DNA from: Treponema sp.
GTDB taxonomy: Bacteria; Spirochaetota; Spirochaetia; Treponematales; Treponemataceae
Assembly (NCBI GenBank): GCA_024691105.1
Contig: JAILNY010000136.1
Span: 1-20,114 of the forward strand
Direction: 5' to 3'
DNA length: 20,114 nucleotides
Both the position numbers and the translations under genes were made by a program. The number at the start of each line of letters is the position of its first letter. Position 1 is the first letter of the stretch. The notes below the pieces were generated by a model. The model saw only the letters and a program-made list of their open reading frames with translations. It made no database searches and had not been told where the DNA came from. Of the stretch, positions 6,921-13,623 are shown piece by piece.

Positions 6921-8768
6921 TTATTCAACCGTTACCGATTTTGCAAGATTCTTTGGTTTATCAGGATCAATTCCCTTTAGAACTGAACAGTAATAAGCAA
7001 AGAGCTGTGCAGGTATAATAGAAGTAATTGCCGCAAAGATATCTTCTATCTGAGGAATCTTGATAATTGTATCTGCACTATTTCCTTTTACAAATACCTG
7101 TTCATCGCCTTGGCAGATTACCAGAGTTGAAGCACCGCGAGTCTTTACTTCCTGAACATTGCTGTTAATCTTTTCGTAAAGTGCTGTCTGTGTAGCAAGA
7201 GCCACAACGAGAGTATCCTTGTCAATAAGGGCAATCGGTCCGTGCTTAAGTTCACCAGCTGCAAATGCTTCGCTGTGCATGTAGCTTACTTCTTTTAATT
7301 TGAGCGCACTTTCAAGACTTGAAGCGCTGTCGATAAGACGACCGATGTAGAACACTTTGCTCTTATTAAAGTTTTCAGAAGCAAACTTCTGAATATTGCT
7401 CTGGTCTTTTAATATCTGTTCTACGTGCTCAGGAATTGCTTCAAGCTGAGTAAGGTAATGCTCGAGATCTGCTTTAGAAATTTTGTCGCAGGTTACTGCC
7501 ATCTTAAGTGCCAAAAGGTAAAGACACATAAGCTGAGTTGTATAAGCCTTTGTCGAAGCAACGGCAATTTCCGGGCCGGCAAGTGTGTAAATTACACGAT
7601 CAGCTTCGCGGCTTACAGTTGAACCTACAACGTTTGTGATTGCAATTACTTTTGCACCGGCATCTTTTGCAAGACGGAGTGCGGCAAGAGTATCTGCTGT
7701 TTCGCCAGACTGGCTTATAATAATTACGACATCCTTATTTGAAATAATCGGATTTCTATAACGGAATTCACTTGCAACATCAACTACAACCGGAACGCGT
7801 GTAAGCTGTTCAAAAATGTAGCGCGCTGCAACACCAGCATGGTATGCAGTACCGCAGGCTGTAATAATGATGCGTTCAGCACCCTTAAATATAGAAGAAA
7901 AATCCATCTCATCAAACTTGATGTCGACAGCCTTGTTTCCGTTAAATACAAGATGCGGATGAAGTGTATCTTTGAGAGCCTTTGGCTGCTCATAAATTTC
8001 TTTAAGCATAAAGTGAGCATATCCGCCTTTTTCTGCAGCGGCCATGTCCCACTCAATATGAGAAGGTTCTTTGATAATTTTTTCGCCGTCTTCTGTAAAT
8101 AAATCTACGTGGTCTGAATAAACTACAGCAAGTTCTTTCTGGTCGAGATAATAAACTTCTCTTGTATATTCAAGAACAGCAGGAACATCACTTGCAATAA
8201 AGTTTTCGTTTTTGCCAAGACCAATAATAAGCGGACTGTCTTTGCGTGCTGCAATAATTCTATCCGGATAATCTTTGCAGACAACTCCAAGGGCGTAACT
8301 TCCTTCAAGTTTTTTAAGCGCAAGTTTTACAGATTCAAAAATATCATTTGTCTGCTCGTAAAAATAGTTTACAAGATGAGCAATTACTTCTGTATCAGTC
8401 TGGCTCTTAAAAACAATTCCCTGTGCCTGAAGCTGTTCCTTGAGCTTTGCATAATTTTCTATAATACCGTTATGAACAATTGCAATTGTACCGCTTACGT
8501 TTGTGTGCGGATGCGCATTAACATCGCTCGGCTCACCATGAGTTGCCCAGCGTGTATGTCCGATTCCGATTGTTCCATTGATAACTTCTTTTGTTACCAT
8601 TTCATCGAGAACCTTAAGCGCACCCTTTGCCTTTCTTACAAGAATCTCATCCTCGTTAAGAACTGCAATTCCAGCACTGTCATATCCACGATATTCAAGT
8701 TTTTTTAATGTATTAATTAAAACATGTGATGCGTTGCTAAATCCAACATATCCGACAATTCCACACAT
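6921..8768 (-). CDS. glmS: glutamine-fructose-6-phosphate aminotransferase
   Basis: GlmS converts fructose 6-phosphate and glutamine to glucosamine 6-phosphate, the first step towards UDP-GlcNAc for peptidoglycan. The 615-residue length is typical. The start MCGIVGYVG exposes the catalytic Cys2 of the class-II glutaminase domain; LEYRGYDSAGIA and GHTRWATHGEPSDVNAHPH follow in that domain. Two sugar-isomerase (SIS) domains carry TACGTAYHAG, SQSGETADT and ASTKAYTTQ, then ESALKLKEVSYMHSEAFAAGELKHGP; the end is NLAKSVTVE. All catalytic landmarks are present. A GGGGGA ribosome binding site lies upstream, with a good promoter. No glmS ribozyme core is visible in the 150-base upstream region. It is monocistronic, divergent from rpsD. 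Confidence 0.97.
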   Translation of the reverse strand: MCGIVGYVGFSNASHVLINTLKKLEYRGYDSAGIAVLNEDEILVRKAKGALKVLDEMVTKEVINGTIGIGHTRWATHGEPSDVNAHPHTNVSGTIAIVHNGIIENYAKLKEQLQAQGIVFKSQTDTEVIAHLVNYFYEQTNDIFESVKLALKKLEGSYALGVVCKDYPDRIIAARKDSPLIIGLGKNENFIASDVPAVLEYTREVYYLDQKELAVVYSDHVDLFTEDGEKIIKEPSHIEWDMAAAEKGGYAHFMLKEIYEQPKALKDTLHPHLVFNGNKAVDIKFDEMDFSSIFKGAERIIITACGTAYHAGVAARYIFEQLTRVPVVVDVASEFRYRNPIISNKDVVIIISQSGETADTLAALRLAKDAGAKVIAITNVVGSTVSREADRVIYTLAGPEIAVASTKAYTTQLMCLYLLALKMAVTCDKISKADLEHYLTQLEAIPEHVEQILKDQSNIQKFASENFNKSKVFYIGRLIDSASSLESALKLKEVSYMHSEAFAAGELKHGPIALIDKDTLVVALATQTALYEKINSNVQEVKTRGASTLVICQGDEQVFVKGNSADTIIKIPQIEDIFAAITSIIPAQLFAYYCSVLKGIDPDKPKNLAKSVTVE

Positions 8769-8799
8769 AGAGAAAATCCCCCAAAAAAATGAATAATAG

Positions 8800-8829
8800 A
8801 TTATATAATAGAAACAACTGTAAATTCAA
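8800..8829 (-). promoter_or_regulatory. glmS promoter
   Basis: On the - strand TTGAAT (8829-8824), an 18-base spacer and TATAAT (8805-8800) precede the glmS start by about 30 bases. The -10 is perfect and the -35 matches four of six positions. Confidence 0.6.
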
Positions 8830-8842
8830 TCGTTACAAATAA

Positions 8843-8912
8843 TTAGCATATACTAACTTCTTGACTATAAATAAAGAATTCTGTAATATCTTTAAAAATT
8901 AGCAAAAGCTAA
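8843..8912 (+). promoter_or_regulatory. rpsD promoter bracketed by two similar inverted repeats
   Basis: TTGACT (8861-8866), a 17-base spacer and TAATAT (8884-8889) form a strong promoter. It is bracketed by TTAGCATATACTAA (8843-8856) and TTAGCAAAAGCTAA (8899-8912), which match each other at 11 of 14 positions and are each inverted repeats. The second could also fold in the mRNA leader. Confidence 0.65.
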
Positions 8913-8938
8913 CTAATTCAATTATATTGGAGTTTTTT

Positions 8939-9532
8939 ATGGCAACTAGAAGAGGTCCCAGATTTAAGGAATGCAGAAGACTTGGCGTAAATGTTTGTGG
9001 TCATCCAAAAGCAATGAACCGCGCTAAAGATCCTGCTTTTAACAAAAAACATAAAATATCAGAATATGGTTTACAATTAATCGAAAAACAAAAAGTAAAG
9101 GCCTACTATAATATTCTGGAAAAACAACTTGTCAGATATTATCAAAATGCGGTTAAAGCAGATGGTAACACTGGAGAACAGCTTTTAATTTCTCTTGAAT
9201 GTCGTCTTGATAATCTTGTTTATAGAATTGGTTTTGCAAATTCGATCAGAATGGCAAGACAGATGGTTAGTCACTGTCACATACTCGTTGACGGAAAATG
9301 TGTAAATATTCCATCGGCAAAAGTAAAAGTTGGTTCAACAATTCAGCTTTGCGAAAAAGCAAGAAAAAGTGATCAGTTTAAGAAATGTTTCTTAAATGAT
9401 AACAAAGCTCCGATTCCTTATTTGTCACGTGATGAAGAAAATTTTTCAGGAACTTTGACAGCACTGCCTGTTCGTTCAGAAATTCCTGTGCAGATAAAAG
9501 AACAGCTGGTAGTTGAATTCTATTCAAAATAA
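8939..9532 (+). CDS. rpsD: 30S ribosomal protein S4
   Basis: S4 binds 16S rRNA early and nucleates the body of the 30S subunit. Starting at ATG 8939 gives 198 residues beginning MATRRGPRFKECRRLGVNVCG. I choose this start because TTGGAG (8927-8932) is the ribosome binding site; the TTG inside it is not a start codon. The S4 RNA-binding domain is clear: LECRLDNLVYRIGFANSIRMARQMVSHCHILVDG at about 87-120, then NIPSAKVKVGS. The N-terminal zinc-type Cys pattern is reduced (only Cys at about 11 and 19). The C-terminal tail PVQIKEQLVVEFYSK is typical. It stands apart from the ribosomal protein operons and is followed after 14 bases by a small unknown gene. Confidence 0.95.
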   Translation: MATRRGPRFKECRRLGVNVCGHPKAMNRAKDPAFNKKHKISEYGLQLIEKQKVKAYYNILEKQLVRYYQNAVKADGNTGEQLLISLECRLDNLVYRIGFANSIRMARQMVSHCHILVDGKCVNIPSAKVKVGSTIQLCEKARKSDQFKKCFLNDNKAPIPYLSRDEENFSGTLTALPVRSEIPVQIKEQLVVEFYSK

Positions 9533-9546
9533 AAACGGTATAACAA

Positions 9547-9987
9547 ATGACTGCAGATGAAAAATATTTAATAGAAATGATTGAACAGGAAACTGGTGAG
9601 AAATACATTTATGAAAATCAAATTTTCTCTTTTTCGTATGTTCAAAAACTTTTTGCCCTGGATAAACGTGATAAGGATTTTGCAGTCAGAATGCTCAATT
9701 CTGCACAAAAGGATATTGAACTTTTTCTGGGTTATGAATTAGAAGATAAAGAAATTTCTGATGATATAAGAGAAGCAATTATTGCAATGTTTATGCAAAA
9801 ATTTTCTTTATGTAAATCTGTTTCTGATTACGCCTATGGCGATGAAATTGATAACATTATGGAACGGAAATTTATTGACGGTAAAATTAATGAAGTGGAA
9901 TTTGAACAAAAGTTTACTTCAATTCCGGCAGGAATTTTTTCTAAGTTATATCCTTACACTATGACATTTAAATCAATTATTGCGTAA
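9547..9987 (+). CDS. hypothetical protein, co-transcribed with rpsD
   Basis: The 146-residue acidic, mainly helical protein is not recognised. It has no signal peptide, membrane segment or cysteine motif; there is a single Cys near residue 92. Blocks such as YVQKLFALDKRDKDFAVRMLNSAQKDIELFLGYEL suggest a soluble helical bundle. It begins 14 bases after the rpsD stop and ends 21 bases before a strong terminator, so it is almost certainly in the rpsD transcript. No good Shine-Dalgarno sequence is visible, hinting at coupling to rpsD translation. Codon use resembles rpsD. It could be a small partner in translation or simply a passenger. Confidence 0.75.
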   Translation: MTADEKYLIEMIEQETGEKYIYENQIFSFSYVQKLFALDKRDKDFAVRMLNSAQKDIELFLGYELEDKEISDDIREAIIAMFMQKFSLCKSVSDYAYGDEIDNIMERKFIDGKINEVEFEQKFTSIPAGIFSKLYPYTMTFKSIIA

Positions 9988-10007
9988 CAAAAAACGGGAG
10001 AGTTTTT

Positions 10008-10053
10008 ATGACCGGAAGTAAATCATCGTATGATTTATCTCCGGTCATTTTTT
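10008..10053 (+). terminator. terminator of the rpsD transcript
   Basis: A long interrupted stem, TGACCGGA (10009-10016) and TAAATCAT (10019-10026) pairing with ATGATTTA (10030-10037) and TCCGGTCA (10040-10047), has a three-base loop. It is followed by six T (10048-10053). It lies between the unknown gene and the convergent rubrerythrin gene. Confidence 0.92.
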
Positions 10054-10054
10054 A

Positions 10055-10615
10055 TTAACGGCCCCAGGTAAGAATGAGATCGTAGTTATCTTCGCGAACT
10101 TCAAAATACTGATTATATTCACCGCAAGTCGGACAGTATTCTGGTGCTGAAGGTCCTACAACGATATGTCCACATTTAAGACATTCCCAGACTTTAACTG
10201 TGCTCTGCTTTAACTGAGCAGATGAATCTTCGTCTTTTAAAAGTGAACGATAGCGTTCTTCGTGACGTTTTTCAATTTCGGCAACTGCACGGAATTTTTT
10301 TGCAAGCTCCGGAAAACCTTCTTCTTCGGCTGTCTTTGCAAAACCGACATACATGTCAGTCCATTCAAAGTTTTCACCTTCTGCAGCGGCAGTAAGATTT
10401 GCCTTTGTATCGTTCAAACCGCCAAGTTCAGCAAACCACATCTTTGCATGGTTCTCTTCGTTATTTGCAGTCTTTTCAAAAATCTGCGAAATCTTGTCCA
10501 ATCCTTCTTTCTTTGCAATGGCAGAAAAATAGACATATTTATTACGCGCCTGTGATTCTCCTGCAAAAGCTGCCTGAAGATTTTTTTCTGTTTGTGTTCC
10601 CTGGTACTTACTCAT
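10055..10615 (-). CDS. rbr: rubrerythrin
   Basis: Rubrerythrin reduces hydrogen peroxide in anaerobes using electrons from rubredoxin-type donors. The 186-residue protein has an N-terminal ferritin-like diiron domain with AFAGESQARNKY (Glu20) and NNEENHAKMW (Glu53, His56), a second pair of helices with AEEEGFPELAKKFRAVAEIEKRHEERY, and a C-terminal rubredoxin-like domain with WECLKCGH and YCPTCGE, giving two CxxC pairs for one iron. All expected ligands are visible. A strong AGGAGGAG ribosome binding site lies upstream. It follows the GerMN gene by 40 bases in the same direction, so read-through is possible, though such genes often have their own control. It indicates an anaerobic, oxygen-exposed life style. 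Confidence 0.96.
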   Translation of the reverse strand: MSKYQGTQTEKNLQAAFAGESQARNKYVYFSAIAKKEGLDKISQIFEKTANNEENHAKMWFAELGGLNDTKANLTAAAEGENFEWTDMYVGFAKTAEEEGFPELAKKFRAVAEIEKRHEERYRSLLKDEDSSAQLKQSTVKVWECLKCGHIVVGPSAPEYCPTCGEYNQYFEVREDNYDLILTWGR

Positions 10616-10655
10616 ATTTGTCTCCTCCTGTATGAATAAATTGAATACAATTTAA

Positions 10656-11459
10656 TTATCTAAAATTATTTCTTGAATACGGTGACCCGATCCAAATCTG
10701 AAGCTCTTCGCTGCCCATGTACTCTTTGCGCTGACCTTCAATCAAAAACTGAACACTGTCAACTGTAGAAAACTCTGTCGCAGTATAAACAATCTGCATA
10801 AGCTGAGCACGATAGCTGTCCGCATTGATTCCACCAAATTCAAATTCCTGACTAAAGTTTAAAGTCGCAATTCCATTCTTTACCGAAGCGCCAAGCAGTC
10901 TTGTCCCCTCCGGAATAAGAGTCATACAATTTTTATCCTTTTGTGTCGGGCCGTCCAAAAGTGAACGAATTGTATTTGTAAGCGGAGCATTTGATTTTTC
11001 TATTTCACGTGGAGCAATTTTTCTGACAACCTTTCCATCAGAATCTACGTAAACAAAACAAAGATTTACCTTTGTTTTTTGAACTGGTTCAGAAGCCTGT
11101 TTTTTCTCTTCCTTTTCCGGCTTTTTTTCTTCTGCAGGAATTTGTTTTTCAATTTCAATTTCCTGAACGCCAGAATCCTGTTCAACGTTATTTACTTCGG
11201 TAAGTGATCCAATTTCTGCAGGACCGGGAGTAATTTCAATTTCAATTGCACCGTTAGAATCTTTTGGCTTTTCAGGTTCTTTATAATTTTCTATGAACTC
11301 AGGAGTTTTACTTCCAACGCGTTCAAAAAAATTTGTCTGTTTTAGATTTGAAAAAATCGCATCTTTTTTTACAAAGAAAAATATTACAAGCAAAAGTGCA
11401 AGCAATATCCAGCAAGATAAAAGTAAACCTGTTTTTTGATTATTATTTTTTCCACCCAT
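10656..11459 (-). CDS. GerMN-domain membrane-anchored protein
   Basis: The 267-residue protein has a short basic N-terminus (MGGKNNNQK), one membrane segment at about 11-30 (LLLSCWILLALLLVIFFFV) and a long acidic / Lys-Glu-Pro-rich linker to about residue 128. A C-terminal GerMN domain follows: LTNTIRSLLDGPT, LIPEGTRLLGASVKNGIATLNFSQEF and SVQFLIEGQRKEYMG. GerMN domains occur in spore-germination proteins and in many non-spore-formers, usually outside the membrane; the exact role is unknown. The linker would span the periplasm. The start has no Shine-Dalgarno sequence, and a strong promoter places its -10 only six bases before the ATG, which suggests a leaderless message. The GNAT gene ends 45 bases upstream. 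Confidence 0.83.
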   Translation of the reverse strand: MGGKNNNQKTGLLLSCWILLALLLVIFFFVKKDAIFSNLKQTNFFERVGSKTPEFIENYKEPEKPKDSNGAIEIEITPGPAEIGSLTEVNNVEQDSGVQEIEIEKQIPAEEKKPEKEEKKQASEPVQKTKVNLCFVYVDSDGKVVRKIAPREIEKSNAPLTNTIRSLLDGPTQKDKNCMTLIPEGTRLLGASVKNGIATLNFSQEFEFGGINADSYRAQLMQIVYTATEFSTVDSVQFLIEGQRKEYMGSEELQIWIGSPYSRNNFR

Positions 11460-11465
11460 AATCTA

Positions 11466-11494
11466 ATTATAAGACATTCAATTTTTATTATCAA
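11466..11494 (-). promoter_or_regulatory. promoter of the GerMN gene (possibly leaderless)
   Basis: On the - strand TTGATA (11494-11489), a 17-base spacer and TATAAT (11471-11466) give five and six matches to consensus. Only six bases separate the -10 from the ATG, so transcription would begin at or next to the start codon. Confidence 0.65.
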
Positions 11495-11504
11495 GGAATA
11501 AAAA

Positions 11505-12143
11505 CTATGCCTTTACCTCCATCATAAGTTCTGTTGATTCTTCTCCCGTATGAGGATATTTTCTATATCCATGTTCCCAGACTAAAGTCATTCCAAGCTT
11601 TTCCATAACATGACGCGATGCAAGATTTCTCTCATCACATCTGGCCACAAGTTTTTTTAAGTGAAGAGTTTCAAAAGCAAAAGTCTTTAGAAAAAGAGCT
11701 GCTTCTGTCGCATATCCTTTTTTATGAAACTTTCTATTTAACATCCAGCCAAATTCGCCTTCACTCTTCTGGTAATCTACAAAAAGACAGATGTTGCCGA
11801 TGACTTTTATTTTTCTGGAATTTTTCTCAATTTCAGATTCATCAGATAATTGTAAGTCCTTAATGTTTTCTAATTCTTTTACTTCCCTAAAATTCTTCGG
11901 AATCTGATTAAGTTCAATTGCAAATTCATAAAAAGCCGGAGTTTCTTTTTTCCACTCATTTTCTACCAGAGAAAGATAATCTTCTGTTTTTTTATATTGA
12001 ATTTTTTCTTCTGGTTTTACAGAAAGTTCATACATATATTTTATAACTTCGTAATCAGAATCATATTCCCAGACATCCTCGATATCTTTCAAAGAAAGCG
12101 GACGTACAATAAGTCTTTCGGTGTAAAAAATATAATTTTTCAT
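11505..12143 (-). CDS. GNAT-family N-acetyltransferase (RimJ/RimL-like)
   Basis: The 212-residue protein begins FYTERLIVRPLSLKDIEDVW, the usual start of the Acetyltransf_3 (RimJ/RimL) branch. It contains the acetyl-CoA-binding motif in GEFGWMLNRKFHKKGYATEAALF at about 130-152 and the later RNLASRHVMEKLGM motif near 167-180. It transfers acetyl from acetyl-CoA to an amine; protein N-termini or small amines are usual substrates, unknown here. A charged insertion (about 85-112, KNFREVKELENIKDLQLSDE...) between the second and third strands makes it longer than the ~180-residue family norm. No Shine-Dalgarno sequence is visible. Its upstream region begins the parS-containing stretch, with a degenerate parS about 22 bases before the start. 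Confidence 0.85.
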   Translation of the reverse strand: MKNYIFYTERLIVRPLSLKDIEDVWEYDSDYEVIKYMYELSVKPEEKIQYKKTEDYLSLVENEWKKETPAFYEFAIELNQIPKNFREVKELENIKDLQLSDESEIEKNSRKIKVIGNICLFVDYQKSEGEFGWMLNRKFHKKGYATEAALFLKTFAFETLHLKKLVARCDERNLASRHVMEKLGMTLVWEHGYRKYPHTGEESTELMMEVKA

Positions 12144-12164
12144 AAAAGTATAAAATCCATTATT

Positions 12165-12180
12165 TGTTTCACGTAAAAAC
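12165..12180 (+). promoter_or_regulatory. degenerate parS site
   Basis: TGTTTCACGTAAAAAC keeps the left arm and central ACGT of the parS consensus TGTTTCACGTGAAACA, with 13 of 16 matching. It lies about 22 bases from the GNAT start and runs into a 23-base palindrome at 12174-12196. Confidence 0.45.
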
Positions 12181-12357
12181 TTTTGAAAAGTTTTTAAAAC
12201 TTTCCCTATCTTTATTTTCGTAAAAAAAAAGATAAAAGTTTACAGAAAAAGACAAAATGATTTTAATGAAAACTAAAAAGCCGCTTTAGCTCCTGAACAA
12301 GAATTATAAATATTGAATTGTGTCTTTAATATCTGATTTTAAATAAAAAAGCTGCAA

Positions 12358-12366
12358 TATGGATAA
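12358..12366 (-). promoter_or_regulatory. DnaA-box-like site
   Basis: TATGGATAA on the + strand is one mismatch from TGTGGATAA, the complement of the DnaA box TTATCCACA. Confidence 0.4.
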
Positions 12367-12390
12367 CTAACGTTAATAATTTATCTCACG

Positions 12391-12403
12391 ACCGTTTGTT
12401 AGT
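12391..12403 (+). repeat. left copy of a 13-base inverted repeat bracketing the parS cluster
   Basis: ACCGTTTGTTAGT here is the exact reverse complement of ACTAACAAACGGT at 13535-13547, 1.13 kb away. Each copy has a nearby CTAAC / GTTAG pair (12367-12371 with 12398-12402 here). Confidence 0.55.
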
Positions 12404-12471
12404 TTAAAGATCCATTTTAATTTTTGAAAAAATTTTTTTCTTCTGATATTTTCCTAAAAAAAGCAAAATTG

Positions 12472-12487
12472 TGTTGCACGTGAAACA
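12472..12487 (+). promoter_or_regulatory. parS site
   Basis: TGTTGCACGTGAAACA fits the ParB-binding consensus TGTTNCACGTGAAACA at every fixed position. Confidence 0.9.
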
Positions 12488-12518
12488 AAAAAAATAATTT
12501 TTCTATTTCTTAAAATAA

Positions 12519-12534
12519 TGTTTCACATGAAACA
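12519..12534 (+). promoter_or_regulatory. parS site
   Basis: TGTTTCACATGAAACA differs from the consensus at one central base (A for G) and lies 47 bases from the previous site. Confidence 0.82.
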
Positions 12535-12671
12535 TCTTTATGACAAACTACGCGATTAGAAAAATAATCCATACATCTTTGTCCTTTCATTTTCCAAAGA
12601 CATAAAAAACCCTCTCCTCTTTTTATAGTCTTCATAAAAGTCCACACCCTCCAATAATACAAACTCTCTAT

Positions 12672-12687
12672 TGTTTCACGTGCAACA
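12672..12687 (-). promoter_or_regulatory. parS site
   Basis: TGTTTCACGTGCAACA reads on the - strand as TGTTGCACGTGAAACA, identical to the sites at 12472 and 12900. Confidence 0.9.
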
Positions 12688-12716
12688 TTTAACAAAGGCA
12701 AAAATGATTCTAAAAC

Positions 12717-12785
12717 CCTGGATAAAAATGGTTGTATATTTTTCTAAAGACACGCCCGTTTTTTTTGAAACAATTTTTATCCAGG
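12717..12785. repeat. long inverted repeat within the parS cluster
   Basis: CCTGGATAAAAAT (12717-12729) and ATTTTTATCCAGG (12773-12785) are perfect complements. With one mismatch the match extends to 17 bases per arm, around about 35 bases. Each arm holds a TGGATAA core resembling a DnaA box (7 of 9). It could extrude as a hairpin or be a paired binding site. Confidence 0.6.
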
Positions 12786-12899
12786 CATTTTTACGCGCAC
12801 TTTTTTTTTAAAACTATTGCGCTGCAATTTTTCTCAATTCTTTCTGCACCTTTTTTTCTGTCGCGACTTTTAAGCTGTGTTTGAAAACTTATTTTCTCA

Positions 12900-12915
12900 T
12901 GTTGCACGTGAAACA
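12900..12915 (+). promoter_or_regulatory. parS site
   Basis: TGTTGCACGTGAAACA is identical to the site at 12472 and fits TGTTNCACGTGAAACA fully. Confidence 0.9.
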
Positions 12916-12994
12916 ATAATCACAAAAATTTTCTGTCTATTCTTTCAGAGTAAGAACATAAATTTTCACTCCCCTATTCTGTCAAAAATTGCCG

Positions 12995-13015
12995 ACCGAA
13001 AAAAGTTTTTTCGGT
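12995..13015. repeat. 21-base perfect palindrome
   Basis: ACCGAAAAAA (12995-13004), one central base and TTTTTTCGGT (13006-13015) form a perfect inverted repeat about 20 bases from the next parS site. It could act as a weak terminator on either strand; no gene points into it. Confidence 0.5.
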
Positions 13016-13034
13016 GTCTGATTTTAATCATTTC

Positions 13035-13050
13035 TGTTTCACGTGAAACG
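13035..13050 (+). promoter_or_regulatory. parS site
   Basis: TGTTTCACGTGAAACG matches the consensus at 15 of 16 positions; only the last base differs. Confidence 0.88.
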
Positions 13051-13261
13051 AGAGTGATTTATAAAATTGTATCAAGCAGAAATTTTTGCCGAGCCGGCAA
13101 GAGAAAGTCTCAAATAAAAATGACATGCTTTAAAAAATTGTTGAGCAGCAATTTTGTTCGAATTAGAAAAGTTCGTAAAAAATTCGCAGTTTACTTTTTT
13201 ATCATATCTGAAAATTGACGAGTATTTTTTGATAAGAAAACTCAAAGAAAAAACGAGAAAA

Positions 13262-13277
13262 TGTTTTACGTGAAACA
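13262..13277 (+). promoter_or_regulatory. parS site next to the DnaA-box group
   Basis: TGTTTTACGTGAAACA matches the consensus at 15 of 16 positions and stands 17 bases before the first box of the DnaA group. Confidence 0.85.
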
Positions 13278-13294
13278 TTTTTTTATCTAAAAAG

Positions 13295-13368
13295 TTTTCC
13301 ACAAAATCAACAAGTTATCCACAACTTAAAAATTCTGCCTGTGTATAATATGTGAATTCTGTGGATAA
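13295..13368. promoter_or_regulatory. symmetric group of four DnaA boxes
   Basis: TTTTCCACA (13295-13303) and TTATCCACA (13315-13323) point one way. TGTGTATAA (13340-13348) and TGTGGATAA (13360-13368) point the other way. Starts within each pair are 20 bases apart, and both pairs share the same centre (13331.5). Two boxes are perfect and two have one mismatch. This is a likely DnaA-binding element, either part of the origin or a DnaA-titrating/regulating site. Confidence 0.8.
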
Positions 13369-13393
13369 AAAAATAACCGGGGTAGATCCCCGG
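13367..13393 (-). terminator. terminator of the candidate small RNA
   Basis: Stem CCGGGG (13393-13388 read on the - strand) with CCCCGG (13382-13377) and a five-base loop is followed by TTATTTTTTT (13376-13367). Confidence 0.8.
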
Positions 13394-13442
13394 CGCCTGA
13401 TGATTCGTTCTCTAATTAAAGAAAACGTTCCTCCCAACTAAT
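13368..13442 (-). ncRNA. candidate small RNA with own promoter and terminator
   Basis: A promoter at 13449-13477 would start transcription near 13442. The ~75-base transcript has a purine-rich 5' part with GGGAGG (13435-13430), an 8-bp hairpin with one G-U pair (13427-13406, arms CGTTTTCT and AGAGAACG) and a final 6-bp CCGGGG/CCCCGG hairpin (13393-13377). It ends in TTATTTTTTT (13376-13367). No ATG follows the GGGAGG, so it does not look like a short protein message. It does not resemble SRP RNA, 6S RNA or tRNA to my eye. The T tract overlaps a perfect DnaA box. Confidence 0.6.
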
Positions 13443-13448
13443 GACTTT

Positions 13449-13477
13449 ATTATACATTATCTTTATTTTTTTGTCAT
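13449..13477 (-). promoter_or_regulatory. promoter of the candidate small RNA
   Basis: On the - strand ATGACA (13477-13472), a 17-base spacer and TATAAT (13454-13449) match consensus at five and six positions. Confidence 0.7.
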
Positions 13478-13534
13478 TAAAAATTTTTTGAATTTCTATA
13501 TTTTTTTTCAAAATCTTCATTCTCTCTATAATTG

Positions 13535-13547
13535 ACTAACAAACGGT
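13535..13547 (-). repeat. right copy of the 13-base inverted repeat
   Basis: ACTAACAAACGGT is the exact complement of the copy at 12391-12403. It sits inside CTAAC-N7-GTTAG (13536-13552), so it may itself be a dyad protein-binding site. Confidence 0.55.
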
Positions 13548-13623
13548 AGTTAGCCCAAAATATATTCTCCCTCTACTTTTCCTCAGCCTTTTTCGCTGTC
13601 ATTTATATCATCCTGTCTTTTAT

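Noticed and set aside
8769..8938. Possible glmS ribozyme upstream of glmS
   Set aside because: The region is AT-rich, the leader is about 25 bases, and no nested pseudoknot elements are visible.
8927..8938. TTG start for rpsD adding four residues
   Set aside because: The TTG is part of the TTGGAG ribosome binding site for the ATG at 8939.
9424..9439. ACGT-centred sequence TTTGTCACGTGATGAA in rpsD as a parS site
   Set aside because: Only about 11 of 16 positions match, and it is inside a conserved coding sequence.
12510..13302. Open frames of 63-113 codons on both strands in the parS region
   Set aside because: They have no ribosome binding sites, show compositionally biased translations rich in Phe, Ile and Lys, and run through parS sites and palindromes.
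13573..13602. Nine-codon frame on the - strand (MTAKKAEEK) after the gyrA terminator
   Set aside because: It has an AGGA upstream but is too short to support without conservation or expression data.
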